Part shown: in pieces, positions 45,276-54,233 of the stretch
Layout: every line of letters begins with the position of its first letter
Numbering within the stretch: position 1 is the first letter of the stretch
DNA from: Pseudomonas sp. FeN3W
GTDB taxonomy: Bacteria > Pseudomonadota > Gammaproteobacteria > Pseudomonadales > Pseudomonadaceae
Reading direction: 5' to 3'
DNA: 64,000 nucleotides
Assembly: GCA_030263805.2 (NCBI GenBank)
Contig: CP136010.1
Location: 3,487,001-3,551,000, forward strand
Made by a program: the position numbers and the translations under genes
The notes under the pieces: model-generated
What the model saw: the letters and a program-made list of their open reading frames with translations, nothing else
Database searches by the model: none
Told to the model about the DNA's origin: nothing

Positions 45276-45341
45276 CAAGGAAAAGTTGGTAGATTTTTAG
45301 CAGCTGATTTTTCCTTTCTGGAACAGTCAGTTACGCTAAGA
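45267..45341 (+). promoter_or_regulatory. Leader of CRISPR array 2 with boxA-like element
   Basis: Blocks in order: GATCTTTAACAAG (boxA-like, contains the cas2 stop), TTGGTAGATTTTT, GATTTTTCCTT, CTGGAACAGT, AGTTACG and AAGA before the first repeat. They match the array 1 leader in order and spacing. The AT-rich core is where integration host factor and Cas1-Cas2 would act in I-E systems. Confidence 0.83.
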
Positions 45342-46285
45342 GTGTTCCCCGCGCATGCGGGGATGAACCAGCAGGGCGCTGCGATGCACAAGCTTCTGTC
45401 GGTGTTCCCCGCGCATGCGGGGATGAACCGCACTCAAGAACCTGTTCAAATCCCCATCCACCGTGTTCCCCGCGCATGCGGGGATGAACCGAACATCAGC
45501 CACTTCAAGAAGATCGATAAACGGTGTTCCCCGCGCATGCGGGGATGAACCGCGCCGAACCTCCAGAGATTTACCTACCCCCTCGTGTTCCCCGCGCATG
45601 CGGGGATGAACCGGTTGTTCGGCTTGATGCCTACGCCGCAGGTGCGTGTTCCCCGCGCATGCGGGGATGAACCGGTCCTCAGCCTGGCTCGCGGTGGACT
45701 TTCCCGGTGTTCCCCGCGCATGCGGGGATGAACCGTTGCCGATCCACTTGTGGCCGACCACTGCTAGGTGTTCCCCGCGCATGCGGGGATGAACCGCTGA
45801 CCGAGTGGAGCGACGTCATTTGGGATCAGTGTTCCCCGCGCATGCGGGGATGAACCGGGTTAAGGGGGCGTCATGGCTGCGAGTGACTTGTGTTCCCCGC
45901 GCATGCGGGGATGAACCGTCCAGGTAGAGGTCGTATTCCTCCTGGTGCAGGTGTTCCCCGCGCATGCGGGGATGAACCGCGCTCGACCAACGCCGTGACG
46001 ACGGTGGCCAGGTGTTCCCCGCGCATGCGGGGATGAACCGCGGATCTTCGAGACGCCACGGATCATGCCCAGCGTGTTCCCCGCGCATGCGGGGATGAAC
46101 CGCATCTGCTGCTCGAGGCGATCGACGACCTGTTGTGTTCCCCGCGCATGCGGGGATGAACCGTGCGGCAGGCCGTAGAGGTTGAGGATGCGGTTGTGTT
46201 CCCCGCGCATGCGGGGATGAACCGACACGGGAGCCAGAAACGACGAAGCCCGACCAGTGTTCCCCGCGCCCGCGGGGCTGAACCG
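45342..46285 (+). CRISPR. Type I-E CRISPR array 2: 16 repeats, 15 spacers
   Basis: The repeat is GTGTTCCCCGC-GCAT-GCGGGGATGAACCG (29 bases), transcribed rightward. Starts: 45342, 45402, 45463, 45524, 45585, 45646, 45707, 45768, 45829, 45890, 45951, 46012, 46074, 46135, 46196 and 46257. The first repeat lacks the final G (period 60 instead of 61). The last one (46257) has loop GCCC and a CTGAACCG end. Repeats 2-15 all end in G, consistent with a PAM-derived base. It lies directly after cas2. Confidence 0.98.
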
Positions 46286-46306
46286 AACGGCACCGCAATA
46301 GCTTTC

Positions 46307-46338
46307 CTGCGCCCCGCACCCAGCGGGGATAGTGAACA
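46307..46338 (+). CRISPR. Decayed terminal repeat of array 2
   Basis: CTGCGCCCCGCACCCAGCGG followed by GGATAGTGAAC resembles the repeat with several changes and an inserted base; its loop is ACCC as in array 1. It comes 21 bases after the last full repeat. Confidence 0.65.
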
Positions 46339-46365
46339 CCACGCCGAACCGAGAATCCCCCGAGC

Positions 46366-47319
46366 CTATCCGCCAAGAATGCCGGCAAGCAGCCGGCGGT
46401 CGATATTGGCGCCGCTGAGCACCACGGCTATGCGTTCACCGCGGTTGCGTTCCTGCTCCTGCATCGCCGCAGCCAATGCGGCGGCGCCGGCGCCTTCGGC
46501 GGTGTTGTGAGTGTCTTCGTGCAGGGCGACGATCGCCTGGCGAATCTCCGCATCATCGACCCGCACGATGCGGGTTGCACCCTGGTTGATGATCTCCAGT
46601 GCTTCGGCGGCCGGCATTCGACAGGCCATGCCGTCGGCAAAGGTGTCAGCGGTTTCGGTGCAGACGATACGGCCCTGTTCGAAGCTCTGTGCATAGGCAT
46701 CCGCCGCGCTGGAGACGACGCCGATGATCTCGGTATCCAGGCCCAGCAGATCGCGTGTGCGGATCAGGCCGCAGATGCCGGAACCCATGCCGATCGGCAC
46801 GTAGACACGGCGCAACGCTGGTGCCGCTTCGAAGAGCTCCAGCGCATAGGTGGCCACACCACGGATCAGGTCCGGATGTAGCGCCGGAACGAAGTGCCAG
46901 CCGCTCTGGGCAGCCAGGTCGGCGGCGTGCTGGCGGGCACTGTCGAAATCGCGGCCGTACTCGATGACCTCGGCGCCGCAGGCGCGCATCGCCGCGTTCT
47001 TTTCCGCTGAATTGCCCTCGGGTACCAGCACCTTCAGGGCAATGCCGGTCCGCTGCGCGGCCATCGCCAGGCTGATGCCGTGATTGCCGCGGGTAGCGCT
47101 GATCATGCCCGGCAGCCCGGGCTCACGCCTGAGCAGCTCGTCGACATAGAGCAGGCCGCCGCGGACCTTGAAGGCGCCGGCGGGTGTGTGGTTCTCGTGT
47201 TTGACCCACAGGTCGCAACCGAGCCGCTGGCGCAGCAGTGGCCAGTTGTACTGCGGGGTCGGCGGAATATGGCGGCCGATCAGCTCGGCGGCTTGGCGTA
47301 GGGCGGAGAGTTCGAACAT
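46366..47319 (-). CDS. PLP-dependent threonine/serine dehydratase family enzyme
   Basis: The 317-residue fold-type II PLP enzyme has the cofactor lysine in HTPAGAFKVRGGL, then SATRGNHGISLAMAA and the phosphate-binding stretch PIGMGSGICGL. It probably deaminates threonine or serine to a 2-oxo acid in the cytoplasm. It lacks the C-terminal ACT-like domain of biosynthetic IlvA, so a catabolic enzyme is likelier; a racemase is possible. A MocR regulator is divergently placed 80 bases away and probably controls it. Confidence 0.85.
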   Translation of the reverse strand: MFELSALRQAAELIGRHIPPTPQYNWPLLRQRLGCDLWVKHENHTPAGAFKVRGGLLYVDELLRREPGLPGMISATRGNHGISLAMAAQRTGIALKVLVPEGNSAEKNAAMRACGAEVIEYGRDFDSARQHAADLAAQSGWHFVPALHPDLIRGVATYALELFEAAPALRRVYVPIGMGSGICGLIRTRDLLGLDTEIIGVVSSAADAYAQSFEQGRIVCTETADTFADGMACRMPAAEALEIINQGATRIVRVDDAEIRQAIVALHEDTHNTAEGAGAAALAAAMQEQERNRGERIAVVLSGANIDRRLLAGILGG

Positions 47320-47398
47320 GGGTGGCTCCTCGGCGGTTTGACGAGCAGCCTAGAGCGCGGCCATTGTATGGGTAAATCCTTATATTGCATGGCAGACA

Positions 47399-48796
47399 AT
47401 GTGGCTTCCTCGGCTCATCGATAACGATCAACCGCGCTACCTGGCGCTGGTGGATGCCATTTCGAGCGCAATCGAGCAGGGCGTGCTCAAGCCCGGCGAT
47501 CGCTTACCGCCGCAGCGCCGCCTGGCCTGGGCGCTGGGGCTCAACCCGAGTACGGCGATGCAGGCGTACCGCGAAGCGGCGCGGCGGCATCTGGTGGGTG
47601 GTGAGGTCGGGCGCGGCACTTACGTGCTGGCAAGCAGTCGCGAGGCCAGCCTGTTTCTGCTCAAGCAGCCGGGGGCGTTGCCGGCGCTGCTCGACCTGTC
47701 GACCAACCTGCCGGTGATCGACACGGACGATGGTGATCTGCAGCGCAGCCTGCTGGTGCTTGGCGCCTCGGTCGATCTCGCCGAATTGCAGGGTTACCCG
47801 TCGCCTGCGGCGATGCAGCGCGGACGCCTGGCGGCCAGCCAATGGTTGCGAGGGCGTGCGCTGGAGTTGCCGCCGCGGCAGTTGCTGCTCTGCGCCGGTG
47901 CGCAACAGGGCGTATTCGCCGCATTGCTGGGCTTGTGCGCACCGGGCGAACCGATTCTGGTGGAAGCACTGACCTCGCCCGGGATCAAGGCGGCCGCACG
48001 CCAGCTGCGCCTGCCGCTGCACGGCGTGGCGATGGACGAACGGGGCATCCTGCCGGAGGATTTCGATCGCCAGGTCCGCGCCACCGGTGCTCGCGTCGCC
48101 GTGCTGACGCCCTGCCTGCAGAATCCGACGGGCGTCAGCATGGATGCTGCGCGGCGTGAAGCGATCGCTGCGCTGGCGCGTCGACACGACTTGCTGATCA
48201 TCGAGGACGACGTCTACGGTGCGCTCGGCGACGAGCCGCCGCTGGCATCGCTGCTGGGCGAGCGCAGCGTGCTGGTCGGCAGCCTGTCGAAGACCGTCGC
48301 GCCGGGGCTGCGCTTCGGTTTCATCGCGGCCGCCGAACCTTGGCTGGCGCGCATCGACCCGGAAGCGCAGGCCACCGGCTGGGCGCTGTCGCCGTTGTGC
48401 CTACGTGTGGCGAGCGAGTGGATCGAGGATGGCACGGCACAGCGCAGGCTGGTCTGGCAGCGTGCCCAGGTCGAGCACCGCTGGCGCATGGCGCGGAAGA
48501 TGCTTGGTCCACGGCTGAGCACAGGCGCCTCGCCGCACCTGTGGTTGGCTGCTTGCACTGGCGAGATCGATCTGCCCGGTATCGCCCGTGCGGCGGGTAT
48601 CGAAGGTGCGGCAGCAGGCGTCTTTGCGGTCGGCCCCGGTGCGCCGGACGCGCTACGCCTGAGTCTCAGTGCAGCGCCGGGGCTGGTTGCGCTGCAGCGT
48701 GGCTTGCAGGCGCTGGCCGGGCGGCTGGCTACTGGGCAAGCAGCTGCGGCGCTATCGCTGTCATCGATGAGCAGGCAAGATGTTTCCAACGACTGA
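47399..48796 (+). CDS. MocR-type GntR/aminotransferase-fold transcription regulator
   Basis: The 465-residue protein has an N-terminal GntR winged helix (residues 1-80: LKPGDRLPPQRRLAWALGLNPSTAMQAY) fused to an aspartate-aminotransferase fold. The PLP lysine is probably in LVGSLSKTVAPGLRFGF. MocR proteins sense amino acids or PLP adducts and often control adjacent, divergent PLP or transport genes. Here the neighbour is the threonine dehydratase-like gene. Confidence 0.9.
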   Translation: MWLPRLIDNDQPRYLALVDAISSAIEQGVLKPGDRLPPQRRLAWALGLNPSTAMQAYREAARRHLVGGEVGRGTYVLASSREASLFLLKQPGALPALLDLSTNLPVIDTDDGDLQRSLLVLGASVDLAELQGYPSPAAMQRGRLAASQWLRGRALELPPRQLLLCAGAQQGVFAALLGLCAPGEPILVEALTSPGIKAAARQLRLPLHGVAMDERGILPEDFDRQVRATGARVAVLTPCLQNPTGVSMDAARREAIAALARRHDLLIIEDDVYGALGDEPPLASLLGERSVLVGSLSKTVAPGLRFGFIAAAEPWLARIDPEAQATGWALSPLCLRVASEWIEDGTAQRRLVWQRAQVEHRWRMARKMLGPRLSTGASPHLWLAACTGEIDLPGIARAAGIEGAAAGVFAVGPGAPDALRLSLSAAPGLVALQRGLQALAGRLATGQAAAALSLSSMSRQDVSND

Positions 48797-48810
48797 ACAA
48801 GGAATCCAGC

Positions 48811-50283
48811 ATGAATCCAGCCGGTGATACTTTCCGCATTGCCACCAGCGCCGAAGCTGCAGTGGACTACCTTGCCGAACTGCATGAACGCGCCACCACC
48901 GCGCTCAACCAGGCGCTCAAGCGCTACGTAGCCAGCCGTACCGAGCCCAGCGCCGCGGAGCGCAACCTGTTCCGCTACCCGCAACTGCGCCTGACCTACG
49001 AATGCCACGGCGAAGTGCCGGCCTCGACCCGCGCCTATGCCAAGGTGCAGGCACCCGGTGTATACAGCGTCACGGTGACCCACCCGGCGGCGTTCCGCGC
49101 CTATCTGCTCGATCAGTTGAGGCCGCTGATCCAGGACTTCAACGTCACCGTTGAGGTCGGCATGAGCGAGCGCAACATCCCTTATCCCTACGTCATCGAG
49201 CAGGGCGACGAGCTGGCCGGTACCGGCGTGACCGCCGCCGAGCTGGCGCGGGTGTTTCCCAGCACCGACCTGTCCGCCGCGACCGACGATATCGCCGACG
49301 GGCTCTACGACTGGGAGAATGCCGACCCCTATCCGCTGGCGCTATTCGATGGCGCGCGGGTGGACTTCTCGCTGCGCCGGCTGGTGCACTACACCGGCAG
49401 CGACTGGCGCCATGTGCAGCCGTGGATCCTGCTGACCAACTACCACCGCTACGTCGACCAGTTCATCCGCCACGGCCTCGACATGCTGCGCGACGACACC
49501 CGCTTCACGCGTATGGTCTTGCCGGGCAACGTGGTCATCGAGCGCGGCATGGAGGAGGGTGAGGCGCAGGCGATCATCGGCGGGGTGATGTGGCACCGCT
49601 ACCAGATGCCGGCCTATCACCTGACCGCCGACGATGGCCATGGCATCACCCTGGTCAACATCGGCGTCGGTCCTTCCAACGCGAAGAACATCACCGACCA
49701 CCTGGCCGTGCTGCGCCCGCATTGCTGGCTGATGATCGGCCACTGCGGTGGGCTGCGGCAGTCGCAGTCGATCGGTGACTACGTGCTGGCCCACGCCTAC
49801 ATGCGCCGCGACGGCATCCTCGACCGCGTGCTGCCGCCGCACATCCCGCTGCCGGCACTGGCCGAAGTGCAGCAGGCGCTGCAGGAGTCCGCGGCCAAGG
49901 TCACCGGCGAACAGGGCGAGGCGCTGAAGAAGCGCCTGCGCACCGGCACCGTGCTGACCTACGACGACCGTAACTGGGAGCTGCGCTGGGCGCAGGAGCG
50001 GCCGCTGATCAACCTGTCGCGGGCCGTCGCGGTGGACATGGAAAGCGGCACCATCGCGGCCCAGGGCTATCGCCTGCGGGTGCCCTACGGCACGCTGCTG
50101 TGCGTATCGGACAAGCCGCTGCACAGCGAGATCAAGCTGCCCGGCTCGGCCAATGCCTTCTACGAGCGGGCCGTGACCCAGCACCTGAAGATCGGCATCA
50201 CCGCGCTCGAACTGCTGCGCAACCAGCTCAACTCGTTGCACTCGCGCAAGCTGCGCAGCTTCGACGAGCCGCCATTTCGCTAG
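48811..50283 (+). CDS. amn: AMP nucleosidase
   Basis: Amn hydrolyses AMP to adenine and ribose-5-phosphate in purine turnover. The 490-residue protein (E. coli 484) has an N-terminal regulatory domain and a C-terminal nucleoside-phosphorylase-like domain with GVGPSNAKNITDHLAVLRP, IGHCGGLRQSQSIGDYVLAHAY and VDMESGTIAAQGYR. The ATG at 48811 is preceded by AAGGAA, 15 bases after the MocR gene; the longer open frame from 48340 is a shadow over the regulator. Confidence 0.95.
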   Translation: MNPAGDTFRIATSAEAAVDYLAELHERATTALNQALKRYVASRTEPSAAERNLFRYPQLRLTYECHGEVPASTRAYAKVQAPGVYSVTVTHPAAFRAYLLDQLRPLIQDFNVTVEVGMSERNIPYPYVIEQGDELAGTGVTAAELARVFPSTDLSAATDDIADGLYDWENADPYPLALFDGARVDFSLRRLVHYTGSDWRHVQPWILLTNYHRYVDQFIRHGLDMLRDDTRFTRMVLPGNVVIERGMEEGEAQAIIGGVMWHRYQMPAYHLTADDGHGITLVNIGVGPSNAKNITDHLAVLRPHCWLMIGHCGGLRQSQSIGDYVLAHAYMRRDGILDRVLPPHIPLPALAEVQQALQESAAKVTGEQGEALKKRLRTGTVLTYDDRNWELRWAQERPLINLSRAVAVDMESGTIAAQGYRLRVPYGTLLCVSDKPLHSEIKLPGSANAFYERAVTQHLKIGITALELLRNQLNSLHSRKLRSFDEPPFR

Positions 50284-52326
50284 TCACTCCTCCAGCGTTT
50301 CGGTGGAGCTGGAGTCCCCCGGGGTGGGCAAGCTGTAGACCACCAGGTAATCGCCGATCTTGGTCTCCATGAAATGGTGACCGCCGGCAAAGATGGCCAG
50401 GTACTGGCGTCCGTTGACCTCGTAGGTCATCGGCGTCGCCTGGCCGCCAGCGGGCAGCACGTCCTGCCAGACCACTTCGCCGGTATCGATATCGATGGCG
50501 CGAATGAGGTCGTCCGTAGTGGCGGCAATAAAGATCAGCCCACCGGCGGTGATCACCGAGCCGCCATTGTTGGGCGTGCCGATGGTGAAGGGCAGGCGCG
50601 AGGGGATGCCGAAGGGGCCATTGTTGCGGGCGGTGCCCAGTGGCTTGTCCCACAGTACCTCACGGGTGGCCAGGTCGATGGCCATGATTCCGCCGTAGGG
50701 TGGCCGGGTGCAGGGGATACCGGTCAGGCCGTTGCGCCATGGCTTGATCGAGATGGCGTAAGGAGAGCCTGCCTGGGGCACCGGCCCGCCGGAATCGGTC
50801 GTCCCACCCGGCTCGCCCAGCGGCACCATGCCTTTCTCATCAGCCTCTTCGCGACGGATGAGCTGATCACGCATCGGCAAGTCGGTGTAGTTGGCGACAA
50901 AGATGCCGCGCTCGGGGTCCAGCGAACCACCGCCCCAGTCGTTGCCGCCGTTGTAGCCGGGGTATTGGATGAAGGGCCGCTCGACGCTCGGCGGGGTGTA
51001 CATCCCCTCGTAGTCGGACTGCAGGAATTGAATCCGGCACCAGAGCTGATCCAGGGGTGAAAAGCCCCAGGCGTCGCGTTCGGTGAGCTTGGGCTTGGCG
51101 AGTGTCGGCATGCCGACCGAGAAGGGCTGAGTCGGCGACAGCTGTTCGTCGGGCAGCTTGCTGGCCGGCACCGGGCGCTCCTGCACCTCGGTGAGCGGCT
51201 CGCCGGTGCGCCGGTCAAGCACGAAGATATCGCCCTGTTTGGTCGGCAGAATGACAGCCGGGACGCTCTGGCCCTCTCCCATGGGAAAGTCGGCAAGCGT
51301 GCCCTGCGAGCCCAGGTCATAGTCCCAGACATCGTTGTGCACCGTCTGGAAAACCCAGGCGACTTCGCCGCTGGTGATGTCGAGCGCGACCAGGGCGGTG
51401 GAGTAGGGGTGCTCGTAGTCTTCTCTGTTGCCGCTGAAGTAATCCACAGCCGAATTGCCCATGGGCACGTAGACCAGGCCGAGCTCGTCGTCGGCCGAAA
51501 AGGTCGTCCAGGCATTGGGCGTGCCGCGCGTGTACTGCTCGCCCTCGGCCGGCATGCCCGTCTCGCCCGGACGCCCCATGTCCCATGCCCAGGCGAGCTC
51601 GCCGGTTTCGGCATCGTAGCCGCGGATCACCCCGGATGGCGCATCCTCCTTTTGCCCGTCGAGCACCTGGTGGCCGACCACGACCACGTTACGCACGATG
51701 GTCGGTGCCGAGGTCACCGCGACGTAGCCGGGGGGCGAATCGCCCATCCCTTCGAGCAGATTGACCTGCCCGGAGTTGCCGAAGTCCTCGCACGGCTGGC
51801 CGGTGTCTGCATCGACGGCGATCAGCCGCGCATCGAGCGTGCCCTCGATGACGCGCCGCGCGCAGGCCTGGGCCGGCTCTGGATCGGGCACCTCGTAATA
51901 GCTGACGCCCCGACAGGCTGCTGAATAGGGGATGTGATCGATCGGCACCTGTGGATCGAAGCGCCAGCGTTCGCGACCACTTCCGGCATCGAGCCCGATC
52001 AGGATATTCATGGCGCTGCACAGGTACAGCGAGTTGCCGACTTTCAGCGGGGTGTTTTCCGGGGCCCACTTGTCGTCCACTTCCGGTGGCGGCATGTCGC
52101 CGGTCTGGTACACCCAGGCGGGCTCGAGCTGGTCGACATTGTCGCGCGTGATTTGCCTGAGCGGCGAATAGCGGGTGGCTGCGTTGTCGCGGCCGTACGA
52201 CGTCCAGTCCGAAGGCGCGGGGGAGGCCGCTGTCGCCCGTTCGGTGGTCGGGCTGTTCTGAGCCTGGGCGTGGTGAATGTCGGGCAGGCTTAATGTCAGC
52301 GCGGCGAGCGCGATCCAGAGGCGCAT
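50284..52326 (-). CDS. PQQ-dependent dehydrogenase, periplasmic catalytic subunit (glucose/quinate/polyol family)
   Basis: The 680-residue quinoprotein has a signal peptide (MRLWIALAALTLSLPDIHHAQA) and an eight-bladed propeller: SYGRDNAATRYSPLRQI and WVYQTGD start it, and repeated GxxxWxxxxG blade ends follow. It lacks the five-helix N-terminal membrane domain of ordinary Gcd; that part is encoded by the next gene upstream (52336). The two-gene layout resembles SldB/SldA polyol dehydrogenase of acetic acid bacteria, so the substrate may be a polyol or sugar. Electrons would go to ubiquinone. Confidence 0.86.
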   Translation of the reverse strand: MRLWIALAALTLSLPDIHHAQAQNSPTTERATAASPAPSDWTSYGRDNAATRYSPLRQITRDNVDQLEPAWVYQTGDMPPPEVDDKWAPENTPLKVGNSLYLCSAMNILIGLDAGSGRERWRFDPQVPIDHIPYSAACRGVSYYEVPDPEPAQACARRVIEGTLDARLIAVDADTGQPCEDFGNSGQVNLLEGMGDSPPGYVAVTSAPTIVRNVVVVGHQVLDGQKEDAPSGVIRGYDAETGELAWAWDMGRPGETGMPAEGEQYTRGTPNAWTTFSADDELGLVYVPMGNSAVDYFSGNREDYEHPYSTALVALDITSGEVAWVFQTVHNDVWDYDLGSQGTLADFPMGEGQSVPAVILPTKQGDIFVLDRRTGEPLTEVQERPVPASKLPDEQLSPTQPFSVGMPTLAKPKLTERDAWGFSPLDQLWCRIQFLQSDYEGMYTPPSVERPFIQYPGYNGGNDWGGGSLDPERGIFVANYTDLPMRDQLIRREEADEKGMVPLGEPGGTTDSGGPVPQAGSPYAISIKPWRNGLTGIPCTRPPYGGIMAIDLATREVLWDKPLGTARNNGPFGIPSRLPFTIGTPNNGGSVITAGGLIFIAATTDDLIRAIDIDTGEVVWQDVLPAGGQATPMTYEVNGRQYLAIFAGGHHFMETKIGDYLVVYSLPTPGDSSSTETLEE

Positions 52327-52335
52327 AGGTCTACC

Positions 52336-52695
52336 TCAATTCGAGTGGCGGCGAACCGTGGGGATGAACAGCAATGTAAGCAGCGCGATGACCGCGGGCG
52401 CGACCAGACGGGGTACCAGGGGCCAGGGCTCGAGGCCCACTTCCCAAAGTGCCCAAACCAGCGTGGCCACGAATACCAGCCAGTAGAGCCACACGCCTTG
52501 AATGCGCATGAATAACAGCAGAATGCCGGAGACCAGCATGCCGATACCGGCGGGCAGGTAATACCAGGAGCCTCCCAGCGTCACCAGCCAGAGGCCGCCC
52601 GCCGCCAGCGCCAGGCCATAGAGTGCGAGGACGATGGCAAATGCCTTCAGGGCCCAGTAGGCAAAGCCGTGCGTAGAGTAGGTGGTCAACAGCAT
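52336..52695 (-). CDS. Membrane anchor subunit of PQQ dehydrogenase (Gcd N-terminal domain-like / SldB-like)
   Basis: The 119-residue hydrophobic protein has four to five membrane helices and the pattern of the Gcd membrane domain: GGLWLVTLGGSWYYLPAG, then WLYWLVF, and LVWALWEVGLEPWPLVPRL. In Gcd this domain binds ubiquinone. It ends 9 bases before the catalytic gene, so both are made from one mRNA in the SldB-SldA order. Start chosen at the ATG ending 52695. Confidence 0.85.
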   Translation of the reverse strand: MLLTTYSTHGFAYWALKAFAIVLALYGLALAAGGLWLVTLGGSWYYLPAGIGMLVSGILLLFMRIQGVWLYWLVFVATLVWALWEVGLEPWPLVPRLVAPAVIALLTLLFIPTVRRHSN

Positions 52696-52856
52696 CGCTC
52701 CCTTGTCAGTGGGTAGCCCGTTCTGCGGTGCGCTTTAAAGGCCGCACCGTAGAACGCGTCCACTAGCTTTGGTTTGTGCTGTCGCCGAGGGTTCCCGGTG
52801 ATTCAGGATGGGACTGGGTTATAAGCGAGGGTTATTGTGGGCATGCCTGTCACCTA

Positions 52857-53429
52857 TCAGGCGACCAGCAGCCAGGCGCCGGTAACCGCCGATACGGCCC
52901 CCGCGATGCGAACCAGCGGCGCTGCGGCCTGCGGCAGGCCGCGCACCAGCCCGTAGCCCAGGGCATGCAGCGCAGCGGTGGCCGCCACAAAGCCGACGGC
53001 GTAACCCCATGGGCTGGACAGCTCCGGCAGTTCCAGTCCGTGGGCGACGCCATGGCTGGCGGCGAACAGCGCGGTCAGCGCTGCGGCGACGACCAGCGGC
53101 GGGCGAATTGCCAGGGCTACCAGCAGGCCGAGGGCCAGCACCGAGCCGGCGATGCCGGTTTCCATCAGCGGCATTTCGAAACCGGCGAAGCCAGCCAGGC
53201 CGCCGAGCAGCATGGTAGCGACGAAGGTCAGCGGCAGGGCCCAGCGCGCCTTGCCGGTCTGCTGGGCTGCCCATAAGCCGACGGCAACCATCGCCAGCAG
53301 GTGGTCGAGACCGAAGATGGGGTGGGCGATGCCGGACAGCACGCCGGCATGGTCGTGGCCGGGGTGAGCCAGCGCCAGGGCCGGGCTGAGCAGCAGGAGG
53401 GTGGCGAGCAGTGGTTTGCGCAGGTTCAT
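52857..53429 (-). CDS. ureJ: HupE/UreJ family nickel/cobalt permease
   Basis: The 190-residue protein has a signal peptide followed by HPGHDHAG, the metal-binding N terminus of HupE/UreJ, and about six membrane helices (HPIFGLDHLLAM in helix 1, FAASHGVAHGLEL in another). It likely imports nickel for urease. It follows ureG by 28 bases and is the last gene of the accessory run. Confidence 0.9.
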   Translation of the reverse strand: MNLRKPLLATLLLLSPALALAHPGHDHAGVLSGIAHPIFGLDHLLAMVAVGLWAAQQTGKARWALPLTFVATMLLGGLAGFAGFEMPLMETGIAGSVLALGLLVALAIRPPLVVAAALTALFAASHGVAHGLELPELSSPWGYAVGFVAATAALHALGYGLVRGLPQAAAPLVRIAGAVSAVTGAWLLVA

Positions 53430-53457
53430 AAAGACTCCTTGGATTATCGGGCGGACG

Positions 53458-54072
53458 TCAGGCGGCGCTGAGCATTCCCTGTTTTTCGATGAAGGCGATG
53501 ATCTCGTCGAGGCCCTGACCGACCTTCTGATTGCTGAAGACGAACGGGCGCTCGCCGCGCATCTTGCGGGCGTCGCGATCCATCACCTCCAGCGAGGCGC
53601 CGACCATTGGCGCCAGGTCGATCTTGTTGATCACCAGCAGGTCGGACTTGCAGATGCCCGGCCCACCCTTGCGCGGCAGCTTGTCGCCAGCGGACACATC
53701 GATCACGTAAATGGTCAGGTCCGAAAGCTCGGGGCTGAAAGTCGCCGAGAGGTTGTCGCCGCCGGACTCGACGATGATCAGATCCAGCCCAGGAAAGCGC
53801 CGGTTCAGCTGCTCGACGGCCTCGAGGTTGATCGAGGCGTCCTCACGGATCGCCGTGTGCGGGCAACCGCCAGTCTCCACGCCGATGATCCGCTCGGGCG
53901 CCAGGGCCTCATTGCGCACCAGGAACTGGGCGTCTTCCTGGGTGTAGATGTCGTTGGTCACCACGGCGAGGTTGTAGCGCTCGCGCAGGGCCTGGCACAG
54001 GGCGAGGGTCAGGGCGGTCTTGCCGGAACCGACCGGCCCGCCGATGCCGACGCGCAGGGGGTGGGTATTCAT
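53458..54072 (-). CDS. ureG: Urease accessory GTPase UreG
   Basis: UreG delivers nickel to urease using GTP hydrolysis, working with UreE, UreF and UreD. The 204-residue protein has the P-loop GGPVGSGKTAL (about 11-21), the nickel motif CPHTAIREDASIN, ESGGDNLSATFSPEL and NKIDLA. ATG ending 54072 has AGGAGA upstream. It is separated from ureF by 1.16 kb of repeats, which is unusual. Confidence 0.96.
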   Translation of the reverse strand: MNTHPLRVGIGGPVGSGKTALTLALCQALRERYNLAVVTNDIYTQEDAQFLVRNEALAPERIIGVETGGCPHTAIREDASINLEAVEQLNRRFPGLDLIIVESGGDNLSATFSPELSDLTIYVIDVSAGDKLPRKGGPGICKSDLLVINKIDLAPMVGASLEVMDRDARKMRGERPFVFSNQKVGQGLDEIIAFIEKQGMLSAA

Positions 54073-54233
54073 GGGGGTTCTCCTCTGGATGGCAGCTGGG
54101 GTGCATAGGGGTTGATATACGGGGATCGCCGCTGCCAGTGGGGCGGCGAGGCGATATGGGATTCGTTGGGGTGAGTTTTTTGCTCGCGTGAAAATGCTGG
54201 GCGTGTATTGGCTGTGGCCCGGGCATCGCTGTG

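Noticed and set aside
45336..46388. Open frames across CRISPR array 2 with FIPACAGNT/VHPRMRGEH repeats
   Set aside because: Repeat translations of the array only.
50284..52695. Frameshifted single gcd gene
   Set aside because: The catalytic gene has its own signal peptide and the two frames are separated by a stop and a short gap, so two genuine genes fit better.
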